Assembly: GCA_902602515.1 (NCBI GenBank)
Contig: CACKRG010000003.1
Span: 62,001-126,000, forward strand
Length of the DNA: 64,000 bases
From: an uncultured Alphaproteobacteria bacterium
GTDB lineage: Bacteria; Pseudomonadota; Alphaproteobacteria; HIMB59; GCA-002718135
Direction of reading: 5' to 3'
Positions 49,433 to 60,265 of the stretch are shown piece after piece. A program made the position numbers and the translations under genes. The notes below the pieces were generated by a model. The model ran no database searches. It saw nothing but the letters and a program-made list of their open reading frames with translations, and was not told the origin of the DNA. Position 1 is the stretch's first letter. Each line of letters opens with the position of its first letter.

Positions 49433-49921
49433 TTAAGCTCTGCCAATTATTTCAAATTTAGAAAATTTGATAGCTTCTTTTGGTGTTATTTCATCAAACA
49501 ACACTTGTTGAAAACTAGAATAAAATTTTTCACATTCATAGATTCCAATATCAACTAAATCTTCAAATTTTTTATGAAGTAATTCATTTTCTGAATTTGA
49601 AAGAATTGTATGCCTAAATGCTGGAATGCCATTTTTACTTGTTATATCAAAATGGCCTATCCATAAATTTTCATTTATCAAAGCTAATAATTCATAAGCT
49701 TTGGATAATTTTGTTTGTGGAAAACGAATATCAAAGGTAATAGATAAGCTTAATGCATTAATATTTTCTGACCATGAAAAATATAATCTATAAGCACACC
49801 AGTTAGAAGATATTTCAGCTACAAGTTCATGGTCAGCAGCTCTACTAAAATTCCATTTTTTCTGGTGTATTACGTCCTCTACAATGTCTATAGGATTTAA
49901 AAACATGTTTTCATTATTCAT
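49433..49921 (-). CDS. YbjN-domain protein
   Basis: 163-residue class YbjN-like sequence; NPIDIVEDVIHQKKWNFSRAADHELVAEI. Confidence 0.8.
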   Translation of the reverse strand: MNNENMFLNPIDIVEDVIHQKKWNFSRAADHELVAEISSNWCAYRLYFSWSENINALSLSITFDIRFPQTKLSKAYELLALINENLWIGHFDITSKNGIPAFRHTILSNSENELLHKKFEDLVDIGIYECEKFYSSFQQVLFDEITPKEAIKFSKFEIIGRA

Positions 49922-50037
49922 ACTCTATGTAGTAGATCTATCTAATAGAGCTACTATATTTATGAATTACTAAAATTTTCCGTTGTTTTGCAAGAAAATT
50001 TATAAAAAAAAAAATGATAATGTGAATAATTAAGAGA

Positions 50038-50319
50038 TTACCGTTTTTTTGCTTTTTTCTTATTAGATTTTCCAACTATAGCGGATTTTTTGGCTTTTTT
50101 TCGGCTTTTCATTACTTTTCCATTACTAGCCATTAATTTATCTACCTGTTTTTTAAGAACATCGAATTCATCTTTTTTTACTAAGTTCATTTTTTTTATT
50201 ACTTTATTTACTCTTAAAGACACAATTGTCTCTATTTCCTCTTTAACGCCTGAAAAAGTACTCATGGCATCTACAGCAAATTTTGATAAATCTGATAAAA
50301 TCTTGTTTCTATTAACCAT
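50038..50319 (-). CDS. Membrane fusogenic activity / UbiK-type accessory factor
   Basis: Short coiled-coil protein with DEFDVLKKQVDKL and Lys-rich tail. Confidence 0.7.
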   Translation of the reverse strand: MVNRNKILSDLSKFAVDAMSTFSGVKEEIETIVSLRVNKVIKKMNLVKKDEFDVLKKQVDKLMASNGKVMKSRKKAKKSAIVGKSNKKKAKKR

Positions 50320-50330
50320 AGTATTATTAA

Positions 50331-51137
50331 ATGTATAAATATATGAATTTTATTCAACCTTCAATAGATCCTATAATATTTTCCTTTGGATTTATTGATA
50401 TCCGTTGGTACAGCTTGTCATACATCTTGGGTATAATATTGGGTTTTCTAGTTATCAAAAAACTCAATAAAATTAGAGGTGATAAAATTAAAGTTGCTCA
50501 ATTGGATAGCTTTTTTATTTGGGCAGTATTTGGAATTATTTTGGGAGGGAGAATTGGATATGTAATTTTTTATCAGACTGAATTATTTTTTCAAAATCCA
50601 GGTTTTATATTTGAAATTTGGAATGGTGGCATGTCTTTTCATGGAGGTTTAGCAGGTATAATAATAAGCATATATATATTCACTAAAATCAATAATATAA
50701 AATTTTTTTATTTAAGTGACTTAGTTTCTATTGCTGCACCAATTGGTTTGTTTTTTGGACGTATTGCAAATTTTATAAATACTGAATTAATCGGGAGGCC
50801 AACTGAATTCTTTATAACTGTTATATATCCTTCAGTTGACAATTTACCACGACATCCCTCTCAGCTTTATGAAGCATTTTTTGAAGGTATAATTTTATTT
50901 CTTATTTTGATTTTATATTTCATGAGGACAAAAAATTTAGAAAATCATGGTTTCATTTCAGCACTTTTTTTATGTCTTTATTCAACCTTTAGGTTTATTA
51001 TTGAATTTATTAGAGAGCCTGATTCACACTTAGGATTATTTTTTAATTTTTTAACAATGGGTCAAATATTATGCATTCCACTGTTTTTATATGGTTTGTT
51101 TATTATTCAAAACTATGTATTTAGAAGAAAAAATTAA
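50331..51137 (+). CDS. lgt: Prolipoprotein diacylglyceryl transferase
   Basis: GGMSFHGGLAG, GRIANFINTELIGRPT motifs. Confidence 0.95.
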   Translation: MYKYMNFIQPSIDPIIFSFGFIDIRWYSLSYILGIILGFLVIKKLNKIRGDKIKVAQLDSFFIWAVFGIILGGRIGYVIFYQTELFFQNPGFIFEIWNGGMSFHGGLAGIIISIYIFTKINNIKFFYLSDLVSIAAPIGLFFGRIANFINTELIGRPTEFFITVIYPSVDNLPRHPSQLYEAFFEGIILFLILILYFMRTKNLENHGFISALFLCLYSTFRFIIEFIREPDSHLGLFFNFLTMGQILCIPLFLYGLFIIQNYVFRRKN

Positions 51138-52149
51138 AAACACTATTCTTTTAAAAAAAAATGGTATTCGCCTGGATAAGTTTATAAAATATGCTCTTTT
51201 TGACAAAGATGGTTACTATTACACAAAAAAACCAATTGGGAAAAATAGAGATTTCACTACATCACCTGAAATTAGCCAAGCGTTTGGAGAGATTATTGGT
51301 CAATACTTATTTTATTTTTGGAAGACAAAAATTAAGTCTGAGTTTAACCTGATAGAATTAGGGCCAGGAAAAGGGACCTTATTTTCAGATATTGCTAATA
51401 GTTTAGAAAAATATTCCAGTTTTTTTAATAATTCAAAAATTTTTTTTATTGAAATTAATGAAGAGCTTATCAAAAATCAAAAGAAAAAAATTAAAAATTT
51501 TAAATTAAATAAGGTTACATGGAGAAATAGAATAAATTTTCAAAATAAAATTCCCTCAATAATTTATTCAAATGAATTTTTTGATTGTTTCCCTGTCAGG
51601 CAATTTGTGCATAAAGATTTTTGGTTTGAAAAATACATTAATATAAACAATGATAACAATTTTTGTTTTAAAGAAAATATGATAACTAATAAAAAATTGT
51701 TATCGTATTTAAATAAATATAAAAATAATGATATTTTAGAAATTTCATTTGAAAGAAATAATTATTTTGAAAAAATTTGTAAATATATTCATAAAAATAG
51801 TGGTCTTTTTTTTACTATTGATTACGGATATTTTAAAAAAATAAATAATTTTACTTTACAAGGCATCCAAAATCATAAGTTATCAAATATTTTAGAAAAT
51901 GTTGGTGAAAAAGACATTTCAAGTCATGTTAATTTTAATGATTTAATCAATATAGCTAAAAAAAATAAACTTAAAATTGAAGAGTTTTGTACTCAAAAAG
52001 AATTTTTTACTAAATTTGGAATTTTAGAGAGAAAACAATATTTTAAAAAGAAAAATAATTCGAAAGAATTTGAAGATGCAATTGATAGATTAATTGATGA
52101 AAATGAAATGGGAAATTTATTCAAATGTTTAGTGGTATCTAATTTATGA
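51115..52149 (+). CDS. SAM-dependent methyltransferase, NDUFAF7/MidA family
   Basis: RDFTTSPEISQAFGEIIGQYL, ELGPGKGTL, NEFFDCFPVRQF, DYGY; start probably 51115. Confidence 0.88.
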   Translation: MYLEEKIKNTILLKKNGIRLDKFIKYALFDKDGYYYTKKPIGKNRDFTTSPEISQAFGEIIGQYLFYFWKTKIKSEFNLIELGPGKGTLFSDIANSLEKYSSFFNNSKIFFIEINEELIKNQKKKIKNFKLNKVTWRNRINFQNKIPSIIYSNEFFDCFPVRQFVHKDFWFEKYININNDNNFCFKENMITNKKLLSYLNKYKNNDILEISFERNNYFEKICKYIHKNSGLFFTIDYGYFKKINNFTLQGIQNHKLSNILENVGEKDISSHVNFNDLINIAKKNKLKIEEFCTQKEFFTKFGILERKQYFKKKNNSKEFEDAIDRLIDENEMGNLFKCLVVSNL

Positions 52150-52910
52150 CTAATAAAAATTTTCTTACAGTTAAAAAGCTCAGCAATAAATATAATTTTG
52201 GTTTCTTTAAGTCTAAAGGTGGTGTGTCTAGAGGAAGTTTTTATTCTTTAAACTGCAGTAAGGGAGTTGGTGATAAAACTAAAAATGTTGAAAAGAATAT
52301 AAAAATTGCTTTAGGTAATTTATTAATTTCAAAAAATAAAATTAAATTAATTAATCAAGTTCATTCAAACAAAATATTTTTTATTAACAAAAATAATTTT
52401 AATAAAGAATTATATGGCGATGGCTTAGTAACTAATGAAAAAAATATTGCCATTGGAGTTTTAACAGCTGATTGTGCACCAGTATTTTTATTTGATATTG
52501 AAAAAAAATTAATTTGTTGTCTACATGCGGGATGGAAAGGAGCTCTAACAAATATTTGTAGAGAAGGTATAAAGACATTTGCAAATAAAAAAATAAAAAG
52601 TAGAAACGTTATAGCTGTTGTTGGACCTTGTTTAGGATTTAAAAACTTTGAAGTAGATAAAAAATTCAAATTAAAATTTATAGAAAAAGATACTAAATAT
52701 TTTAAATTTTTTAAATATAAGAATAAAAATAAAGATTTATTTAATTTGAGAGCATTATTAAATTATCAAATTAATGCTGAGGGTATAAAAAATATCTATA
52801 ATTTAAAAAAAGATACTTATAAATATAGTAAAGATTTTTTTAGCCACAGAAGAATGACTCACCAAAAAAAGAGCAAAACAGGCAGGATGATAAATATAAT
52901 TTCTTTTTAA
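52146..52910 (+). CDS. pgeF: Purine nucleosidase/oxidase family (YfiH/multicopper polyphenol oxidase-like)
   Basis: NQVHSNKI, LTADCAPVFLFD, HAGWKGAL. Confidence 0.9.
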   Translation: MTNKNFLTVKKLSNKYNFGFFKSKGGVSRGSFYSLNCSKGVGDKTKNVEKNIKIALGNLLISKNKIKLINQVHSNKIFFINKNNFNKELYGDGLVTNEKNIAIGVLTADCAPVFLFDIEKKLICCLHAGWKGALTNICREGIKTFANKKIKSRNVIAVVGPCLGFKNFEVDKKFKLKFIEKDTKYFKFFKYKNKNKDLFNLRALLNYQINAEGIKNIYNLKKDTYKYSKDFFSHRRMTHQKKSKTGRMINIISF

Positions 52911-52962
52911 TATAATTTCTATTGCACTATTTATATTCTTATATAAAAATTAAATCGATTAA

Positions 52963-53898
52963 ATGAAAATAATCGCTTGTAATAGCAGTAAAAGCTTATC
53001 TGAAAAAATATCTCAACACATTGGTGTACCTTTAGCTGATGCTTCAATAAGGACTTTTAATGACAGAGAAATATTTGTTGAAATAAATGAAAATATTCGC
53101 GGAGAGGATGTTTTCATAATACAATCAACATCACATCCAGCTAATGATCATTTGATGGAACTTTTAATAACAATAGACGCAGCAAGAAGAGGTTCTGCAA
53201 AAAGAATTACCGCTGTTATTCCTTATTACGGATACGCAAGACAAGATAGAAAGACAGGTCCTAGAACTCCTATTACTGCTAAATTAGTTGCAAATCTAAT
53301 AACTTCTGCTGGAGCTCATAGAGTTTTAACAATGGATTTACACGCTGGTCAAATTCAAGGTTTTTTTGACATTCCATTAGATAATATTTTTTCAGCTCCA
53401 CCAATATTAAAAGATATCAAAGAAAAATTTTCAGGAAACAAAGAACTAGTAGTTGCATCACCAGATGTCGGAGGTGTTGTAAGGGCAAGAGCATTTGCTA
53501 AGAGATTAGATGCTGGATTAGCAATTGCAGATAAAAGAAGAGAAAAAGCTGGAGAGTCAGAAGTAATGAATATAATTGGAGAAGTAGATGGAAAAATTTG
53601 TATTTTACTGGATGACATTGCAGACTCAGCTGGAACATTATGTAATGCTGCTGAAGCACTTAAAAAAAATGGCGCAAAAGAAATTTATTCATATATTGTT
53701 CATGGAGTATTATCAGGCAAAGCTTTAGATAGAATTTCTAATTCAGCTATTAAAGAACTTGTATTAACAGATACTATTGAGCCTTCTAATGATATAAAAA
53801 ATACAAAAAACATTAGACATATCAGCATAGCTCCTTTAATGGGTGAGGCGATTAAAAGAATTAGTAGTGACGCTTCTGTTTCTGCTCTTTTTGATTAA
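52963..53898 (+). CDS. prs: Ribose-phosphate pyrophosphokinase
   Basis: [42 protein letters not shown]. Confidence 0.96.
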   Translation: MKIIACNSSKSLSEKISQHIGVPLADASIRTFNDREIFVEINENIRGEDVFIIQSTSHPANDHLMELLITIDAARRGSAKRITAVIPYYGYARQDRKTGPRTPITAKLVANLITSAGAHRVLTMDLHAGQIQGFFDIPLDNIFSAPPILKDIKEKFSGNKELVVASPDVGGVVRARAFAKRLDAGLAIADKRREKAGESEVMNIIGEVDGKICILLDDIADSAGTLCNAAEALKKNGAKEIYSYIVHGVLSGKALDRISNSAIKELVLTDTIEPSNDIKNTKNIRHISIAPLMGEAIKRISSDASVSALFD

Positions 53899-53905
53899 TT
53901 TTAAT

Positions 53906-54583
53906 ATGGAAAATTATAAAGCACTTAATCGAAACAAAGAAGCTGGTTCAACGCACAGTCTCTTAGCTAAAGGAATGGTACCTGGAATAATATATGGTAA
54001 AGGTTCAGAGCCAACAAAAATTGCATTAGAGGATAAAATATTAAAAAAACTTATGCATACTGGCTCTTTCTACTCCACCATAATTGATATTGAAGTTAAT
54101 GGAAAAGTAGAGAAAATATTGCCTAAACAACTACAATATCATCCAGTAAGTGATAAGTTGATTCATTTTGACTTTTTAAGAGTGCAAGAAAACACTAAAG
54201 TGAATGTCGAAATTCCTATAGAATTTTTAAATCAAGAAAAATGTCCTGGTTTAAAAAAAGGTGGTGTTTTAAATACAGTAAGGCGTTTAGTTGAGCTTTC
54301 ATGTAATGCAAATAATATACCGAGTAAGCTTGAGTTCGATTTAATCGATAGTGAAATAGGAGATGCAGTTAAAATAAGTAACATTAATCTTCCAGAGGGT
54401 GTTATTCCAACAATATCCGATAGAGATTTTGTAATTGCTACATTAGTGCCTCCAACTGTAGAAGTTGAAACAAAAACTGAAGAAACTGCTGAAGATGGCT
54501 CAGAAGAGAGTGGTGAAGAAAAATCAGAAGACAAAAAAGAAGACAGTTCTGATAAAAAAGAAGAAAATAAAGAATCTAAGTAA
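53906..54583 (+). CDS. rplY: 50S ribosomal protein L25/Ctc
   Basis: MVPGIIYGKGSEP, HFDFLRV; ATG at 53906 preferred over track start 53843, which overlaps prs. Confidence 0.92.
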   Translation: MENYKALNRNKEAGSTHSLLAKGMVPGIIYGKGSEPTKIALEDKILKKLMHTGSFYSTIIDIEVNGKVEKILPKQLQYHPVSDKLIHFDFLRVQENTKVNVEIPIEFLNQEKCPGLKKGGVLNTVRRLVELSCNANNIPSKLEFDLIDSEIGDAVKISNINLPEGVIPTISDRDFVIATLVPPTVEVETKTEETAEDGSEESGEEKSEDKKEDSSDKKEENKESK

Positions 54584-54604
54584 CTTTAATTTATACCTAA
54601 TTAT

Positions 54605-55165
54605 ATGTTTTTAATTTGTGGCCTAGGAAACCCTGGTGATAAATATAAAAACACGAGACATAATATAGGTTTCCACTTAGCTGATCATTTAATATCACGA
54701 TTTAATTTATGTAAAGTTAGAGAAGACAAAACAAAAGAATTATATTCAGGTCATCTTAATAATAATAAATTACTAGTCTTAAAACCTCTTACATTCATGA
54801 ATTTATCTGGAAAAGCTGTTTCAGAAATTATGAATTTTTATAAAATAAAACTAGATCATACTTTTGTTATCCATGATGACCTTGATTTAGAGTTATCAAA
54901 AGTAAAAATAAAGCAAGGTGGTGGAAACGGAGGTCATAACGGATTGGAAAGTATTGACCAATTTATAGGAGAAAATTATTTTAGAATACGTATTGGGATT
55001 GATCATCCTGGAAATAAAGATTTAGTTTCAAGTTATGTTTTAAATAAATTTTTAAAATCAGAAGAAGAAATAATAAATAAAAAGTTTGATAAAATGGTTA
55101 ATAATATAGAATTAATATTTTCAGATATTCCTCTATTTTTAACAAAAATAAGTGAGCAAAATTAA
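54605..55165 (+). CDS. pth: Peptidyl-tRNA hydrolase
   Basis: GLGNPGDKYKNTRHNIGF, HDDLDL, GGGNGGHNGL. Confidence 0.95.
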   Translation: MFLICGLGNPGDKYKNTRHNIGFHLADHLISRFNLCKVREDKTKELYSGHLNNNKLLVLKPLTFMNLSGKAVSEIMNFYKIKLDHTFVIHDDLDLELSKVKIKQGGGNGGHNGLESIDQFIGENYFRIRIGIDHPGNKDLVSSYVLNKFLKSEEEIINKKFDKMVNNIELIFSDIPLFLTKISEQN

Positions 55166-55167
55166 TT

Positions 55168-56268
55168 ATGGGATTTAAGTGCGGGATAGTAGGATTACCA
55201 AATGTTGGTAAATCTACTTTATTTAATGCACTCACCCAATCAAATAAAGCAGAGGCCGCAAATTATCCATTTGCAACTATAGAACCAAATATAGGAAGAG
55301 TTGCAGTACCTGACGATAGATTAGATAAACTTGCAATTATTGGAAAAAGTGAAAAAATAATTCCTTCTTTCATGGATTTTGTTGACATCGCTGGATTAGT
55401 TAAAGGAGCATCACAAGGAGAAGGTCTAGGAAATAAATTTTTAGGACATGTAAGAGAAGTTGATGCAATAGCACATGTAGTTAGATGTTTTGAAGATACA
55501 AATATTACTCATGTATCATCAAAAATTGATCCATTAGATGATATTGAAACAATAAATTTAGAATTACAATTGGCTGATCTTGAAAGTTTAAACAATAAAA
55601 AATCTAGTTTAGAAAAAAAATTAAAAGCAAATGATAAAGAAGCTAAAGATCAATTTAATATAATAAATAAAATCTTACAAATACTAGATTCTGACAAAAT
55701 CTTAACAATTAATGAGTTTGCTAGTAATGAAATTGACTACGTAAATAGTCTTAATTTAATTAGTCTAAAGCCTACAATGTATATATGTAATGTAGATGAA
55801 GAATCTATTCATACCGGAAACGATTTGTCAAACAAAGTCATATTGTTCGCTAAAAAAAATAATCATTCTGTAGTTTTAATATCTGCATCGATTGAAGCAC
55901 AAATAGCAGAATTAGATAATGAGGAAGAAAAACTTCAATTTCTTAAAGAACTCAATTTAGATCAAACAACATTGAATAAGGTAATAAAATCAGGATATGA
56001 ACTTTTGGGTTTAATTAACTATTTTACATGTGGTCCAAAAGAAACAAGATCATGGACAATAAAAAAGGAAACGTTTGCACCACAGGCTGCTGGAAAAATT
56101 CACACTGATTTTGAAAAAGGCTTCATTAGAGCAGAGACTATTTCATATGAAGACTATATAGAAAATAACGGGGACGCTGGAAGCAGAGATTCAGGAAAGT
56201 TAAGACAAGAAGGTAAAGATTATATCGTCAAAGATGGTGATGTAATGAACTTTTTATTTAATGTCTAA
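55168..56268 (+). CDS. ychF: Redox-regulated ATPase YchF
   Basis: GIVGLPNVGKSTLFNALT, FTCGPKETRSWTI. Confidence 0.96.
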   Translation: MGFKCGIVGLPNVGKSTLFNALTQSNKAEAANYPFATIEPNIGRVAVPDDRLDKLAIIGKSEKIIPSFMDFVDIAGLVKGASQGEGLGNKFLGHVREVDAIAHVVRCFEDTNITHVSSKIDPLDDIETINLELQLADLESLNNKKSSLEKKLKANDKEAKDQFNIINKILQILDSDKILTINEFASNEIDYVNSLNLISLKPTMYICNVDEESIHTGNDLSNKVILFAKKNNHSVVLISASIEAQIAELDNEEEKLQFLKELNLDQTTLNKVIKSGYELLGLINYFTCGPKETRSWTIKKETFAPQAAGKIHTDFEKGFIRAETISYEDYIENNGDAGSRDSGKLRQEGKDYIVKDGDVMNFLFNV

Positions 56269-57014
56269 GTAATGTCTCGCCAGAGTCTATTTTTTGCTAA
56301 GTAAACAATCGTTCCTAGAATAATAAAGAATAATATTACTTTAATTCCTAAATTTTTTCTTACTTCCATTTCTGGTTCAGCTGCCCAGTGAAGAAAATGC
56401 GTTACATCAGCTGATAACTGTTGTGCATTGTTATCTGTTCCATCATCGTAATCTACACTTCCATCTGCAATTGGTGCTGGCATAGCTATTTGATTTCCAG
56501 CCATCCATTTATTGTAATACATACCATTTCCAACCTCCATTCCCTTTGGAGGTTCAACATATCCTAGAAGTAAGTTGTAAATATAATCAACTCCATATTT
56601 TCTAGCTTTTGTAATTACACTTAAATCAGGAGGATAGGCTCCATTATTATTTGCTCTTGCTTCATTATCATTGGCATAAGGATTAACAAATCTGTCTGCT
56701 GGTCTAGCTGGTCTTTCAAACATTTCACCATCATCATTTGGACCATCTAAAACAGTATATTCGGAAGCAATTACTTTTACTTGAGCTTCAGAAAAACCAA
56801 CATCAATAAGATCTCTGTAGTAAAGTAGTTTCATTGAATGGCATCCAGCACATACTTCTCTGTAGACTTTATAACCTCTTTGAATTGCAGCTCTATCAAA
56901 AGTTCCAGTTACACCTTTAAAAGACCAATCGTGTTTTGGCATTTTTTCAGTACTCATTTCTGCTGCAAATATATTTGAGGAGAAGAATAAAAAAATAATA
57001 AGTAATAGGCGCAT
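56265..57014 (-). CDS. petC: Cytochrome c1
   Basis: EVCAGCHSMK heme-binding motif; PPDLSVI; C-terminal TM anchor. Confidence 0.95.
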   Translation of the reverse strand: MRLLLIIFLFFSSNIFAAEMSTEKMPKHDWSFKGVTGTFDRAAIQRGYKVYREVCAGCHSMKLLYYRDLIDVGFSEAQVKVIASEYTVLDGPNDDGEMFERPARPADRFVNPYANDNEARANNNGAYPPDLSVITKARKYGVDYIYNLLLGYVEPPKGMEVGNGMYYNKWMAGNQIAMPAPIADGSVDYDDGTDNNAQQLSADVTHFLHWAAEPEMEVRKNLGIKVILFFIILGTIVYLAKNRLWRDIT

Positions 57015-58306
57015 TATAGATTGGTATCTTTTTGCATTGCTGGTGAAGGCATCCCTGTTCCTCCTGCACCAATATTAGGACCTATGTTTTTAGCATAAAC
57101 ATCACTAATACTCAGCGGTAGCTTTCTTGGCTTCTCAATCCAACCAACAAATGGTGTAATAATGAAGAAAAAACCAAAATAGTAAAGTAAGCCTACTCTA
57201 GCAATTAAAAGATATAAACCCTCAGCAGGAAGCATACCAACATAACCTAATGCGAAGAAGTTAACGAAGAAGCCCATCATAAACCACTTATATATTGGTC
57301 TATAATTACAACTTCTTACTTTTGATCTATCTAGCCAAGGTAGAACAAATAGAATTACTATTGCACCAAACATAAGGAGAACTCCTCCTAATTTATCAGG
57401 TACTGCTCTTAAAATTGCGTAAAAAGGTGCAAGATACCAGTTTGGAACAATGTGGGCTGGAGTAACTAGTGGATCTGCTGGAATATAATTGTCAACCTCA
57501 GCCATAAGATTTGGCCCAAAGAATATTACCGCAGAAATGGCAACACCAAAAGCACACATAGCCACAGTATCTTTAATTAGCATATATGGAAAAAAGTTTA
57601 CTGAGTCGTTATTAGTTTTGATGTCAATCCCATCAGGGTTATTTGAGCCATGAACATGGACTGCAGCAACGTGTAAGCCTACGACACCAAAAATAACAAA
57701 CGGTAAAACATAATGAAGAGCGAAAAAACGGTTTAAAGTAGCATTTCCAACGTTGTAATCACCGAGAAGCCATGTTTTCAATCCTTCACCAATAAATGGT
57801 ATAGCACTAAATAAATTAGTTATAACAGTTGCTCCCCAATAAGACATTTGTCCCCATGGTAATGTGTAACCAAGAAAAGAAGTTGCCATCATTAATAAAA
57901 ATATGAATACACCTAAAATCCAATTAAGCTCTCTTGGATATTTATAAGAACCAAAATACATTGCTCTTACTATATGAATGTAAACTATAATGAAGAAAAA
58001 GGCTGCACCATTAGAATGGATGTATCGCATTAACCAACCGTAATTGACATCTCGCATTATCCTTTCCACGCTATCAAACGCCATATCTGTGTGTGGTGTA
58101 TAATTCATAGCAAGAAAAATTCCACTTACAATCATTGTAACAAGAGTAATTGTAGCTAGAGCTCCAAAGCTCCAAAAATAGTTACAATTTTTAGGCATTG
58201 GGTAATCACCGTATTCTTTTTTGAAATAAGAAATAATTGGTAAACGAAACTCTATCCAATTAAGGACAGGATTTTTAAATTGATGTACTTTTCTATTCTT
58301 ATCCAT
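57014..58306 (-). CDS. petB: Cytochrome b
   Basis: WSFGALATITLVTMIVSGIFLAMNYTPH, GYTLPWGQMSYWGATVITN. Confidence 0.96.
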   Translation of the reverse strand: MDKNRKVHQFKNPVLNWIEFRLPIISYFKKEYGDYPMPKNCNYFWSFGALATITLVTMIVSGIFLAMNYTPHTDMAFDSVERIMRDVNYGWLMRYIHSNGAAFFFIIVYIHIVRAMYFGSYKYPRELNWILGVFIFLLMMATSFLGYTLPWGQMSYWGATVITNLFSAIPFIGEGLKTWLLGDYNVGNATLNRFFALHYVLPFVIFGVVGLHVAAVHVHGSNNPDGIDIKTNNDSVNFFPYMLIKDTVAMCAFGVAISAVIFFGPNLMAEVDNYIPADPLVTPAHIVPNWYLAPFYAILRAVPDKLGGVLLMFGAIVILFVLPWLDRSKVRSCNYRPIYKWFMMGFFVNFFALGYVGMLPAEGLYLLIARVGLLYYFGFFFIITPFVGWIEKPRKLPLSISDVYAKNIGPNIGAGGTGMPSPAMQKDTNL

Positions 58307-58308
58307 CT

Positions 58309-58836
58309 TTATCCTATCTTTATAGTATTATCATTTAAAAAGGTATAGGGCGGAACGTCCAAGTTTTTTGGTGCTGGTCCTTTCCTTATTCTACCTGATG
58401 TGTCGTAATGTGAACCATGACATGGACAATACCAACCGTCGTACTCACCTTTCATATCTGAAACTTTCTGACCAAGTGGAACACATCCTAAGTGTGTGCA
58501 TACTCCCACTAAAACTAACCATTCTTCTTTTTGTACTCTATCTGCATCATCTTGTGGATCTCTTAAATCAGAAGCTTGAACCATTTTAGCTGCATCAATC
58601 TCATCTTTTGTTCTTTTTTTAATGAAAACAGGTTTTCCACGCCATTTGATTGTAATACTTTGACCTTCTTCAATAGTGCTAATATCTACTTCAGTTGACC
58701 CCGCTGCTAATGTATCTTCTGCAGGACTCATACTTTTTATGAATGGCCATATAAAGGCACCTGTACCAACTGCACCAAGGGTAATGGTACTTAGTTGTAA
58801 AAAATCTCTTCTCTTATTATTGGGTTTTTTAGCCAT
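58309..58836 (-). CDS. petA: Ubiquinol-cytochrome c reductase Rieske iron-sulfur subunit
   Basis: CTHLGC and CPCHGSHYD Rieske motifs. Confidence 0.96.
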   Translation of the reverse strand: MAKKPNNKRRDFLQLSTITLGAVGTGAFIWPFIKSMSPAEDTLAAGSTEVDISTIEEGQSITIKWRGKPVFIKKRTKDEIDAAKMVQASDLRDPQDDADRVQKEEWLVLVGVCTHLGCVPLGQKVSDMKGEYDGWYCPCHGSHYDTSGRIRKGPAPKNLDVPPYTFLNDNTIKIG

Positions 58837-58930
58837 TTATTTTGAATTTCTTATATCGTAAATACTTAAAAAAGTACTTTTTATGTATGTGCCAGCGTGA
58901 CGCAAGTAATATAATAATATAGTAAAAAGT

Positions 58931-59377
58931 ATGAGAATTGCTCTATTTGAACCTGACATACCGCAAAATGCTGGAAATATATTTAGATTAGGTGCGTGTC
59001 TAGGAATACCAGTAGATATAATAGAACCAGCTGGCTTTGCAATTGATGATAAAAGACTGAAAAGAGCTTCAATGGATTATTATAATTACCTAGAATTAAA
59101 AAAACATTTAAGTTGGGAAAAATTTTATGAATGGTCACAGGATAATTCATATCGACTAATTCTTCTAACAACAAAAAGTAAAAAAAGTTATTTTGATTAT
59201 AAATTTCAATCAAATGATATTATTTTATTTGGCAGAGAAAGTGCAGGAGCACCTGATTTTGTCCATAGCTCTGTCGATGAAAGATTAACAATACCAATGA
59301 TAAAGGGGCCTAGATCGATTAATCTTAGTAGTTCAGTTGCAATAGTAACTGGTGAAATGTTACGCCAATTAAATTAA
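58931..59377 (+). CDS. trmL: tRNA (cytidine(34)-2'-O)-methyltransferase
   Basis: FEPDIPQNAGNIFRLGACLG, FGRESAGAP; SPOUT family. Confidence 0.93.
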   Translation: MRIALFEPDIPQNAGNIFRLGACLGIPVDIIEPAGFAIDDKRLKRASMDYYNYLELKKHLSWEKFYEWSQDNSYRLILLTTKSKKSYFDYKFQSNDIILFGRESAGAPDFVHSSVDERLTIPMIKGPRSINLSSSVAIVTGEMLRQLN

Positions 59378-60231
59378 GCTAAGCTTCCCATTTTTCCTTC
59401 TTGATAGTCCATCATTGCTTGCTTGATTTCACCTTCAGAATTAGCCACAAAAGGACCATAACGTGCAACAGGTTCTTTAAGTGGCTTACCTGCTAAAACT
59501 AGGTAGGATCCTTTTTCTGATATTGATGTAAGTTGAATCTCATCACTTGACTGATCAAAGTAAATCATATCACCTTTATTAGCGATTTTATCTTCCTCAT
59601 TAAACTGCAACTGACCATCAATAATATAGATCATAAGATTTTGTTCTTTATCAACATTAAACTTTGTCATATCTGGTTTTGAAAATTGAATATCAAATAT
59701 TGATACAGGTGAATATGTTTGAACTTTGGATTTGGTTCCATTTATTTCTCCCACAAGAACTTTAATTTCTATATTTGCATTTTCAGATATTGTTGGAATA
59801 GTGTTTCTTTTAATATGTTGGTACCAAGGTTTAACTTTTTTATTTTTTTGTGGAAGGTTCACCCAAATTTGTAATCCTTGCATGACACCTCCACTCTTCT
59901 TAAATTTTTCTGTTACTAACTCAGAATGGATTAAACCTGATCCAGTTGTCATCCATTGTACATCACCAGTTTCAATTTTTGCTTGTCCGCCAAATGAGTC
60001 TCTGTGTTCTACCTCACCACCAAGCATATAAGTAATTGCCTCAAATCCACAATGAGGATGTGCTGGTACACCAGTTGCCCCTCCCGGTTCATAATTAATT
60101 GGGCCGAAATGATCAAAAAGAAGAAATGGATCATTTTCTCTCATACCAGGGACAGGGAAAGCTCTCGTTACAGGTATCCCGTCACCCTCGAAAGTCTTCA
60201 TACACTCTTTAATTTCTAATGCTTTTCTCAT
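59374..60231 (-). CDS. Pirin family protein
   Basis: FDHFGPINYEPGGATGVPAHPHCGFEAITYMLGGEVEHRDSFG. Confidence 0.93.
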   Translation of the reverse strand: MRKALEIKECMKTFEGDGIPVTRAFPVPGMRENDPFLLFDHFGPINYEPGGATGVPAHPHCGFEAITYMLGGEVEHRDSFGGQAKIETGDVQWMTTGSGLIHSELVTEKFKKSGGVMQGLQIWVNLPQKNKKVKPWYQHIKRNTIPTISENANIEIKVLVGEINGTKSKVQTYSPVSIFDIQFSKPDMTKFNVDKEQNLMIYIIDGQLQFNEEDKIANKGDMIYFDQSSDEIQLTSISEKGSYLVLAGKPLKEPVARYGPFVANSEGEIKQAMMDYQEGKMGSLA

Positions 60232-60265
60232 TTGTATTTTAAATTATTATAAAAAATATATAGGT

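Noticed and set aside
59726-60031. Plus-strand ORF inside the pirin gene (also 60004-60219)
   Set aside because: Antisense shadows; pirin motifs on the minus strand are unambiguous.
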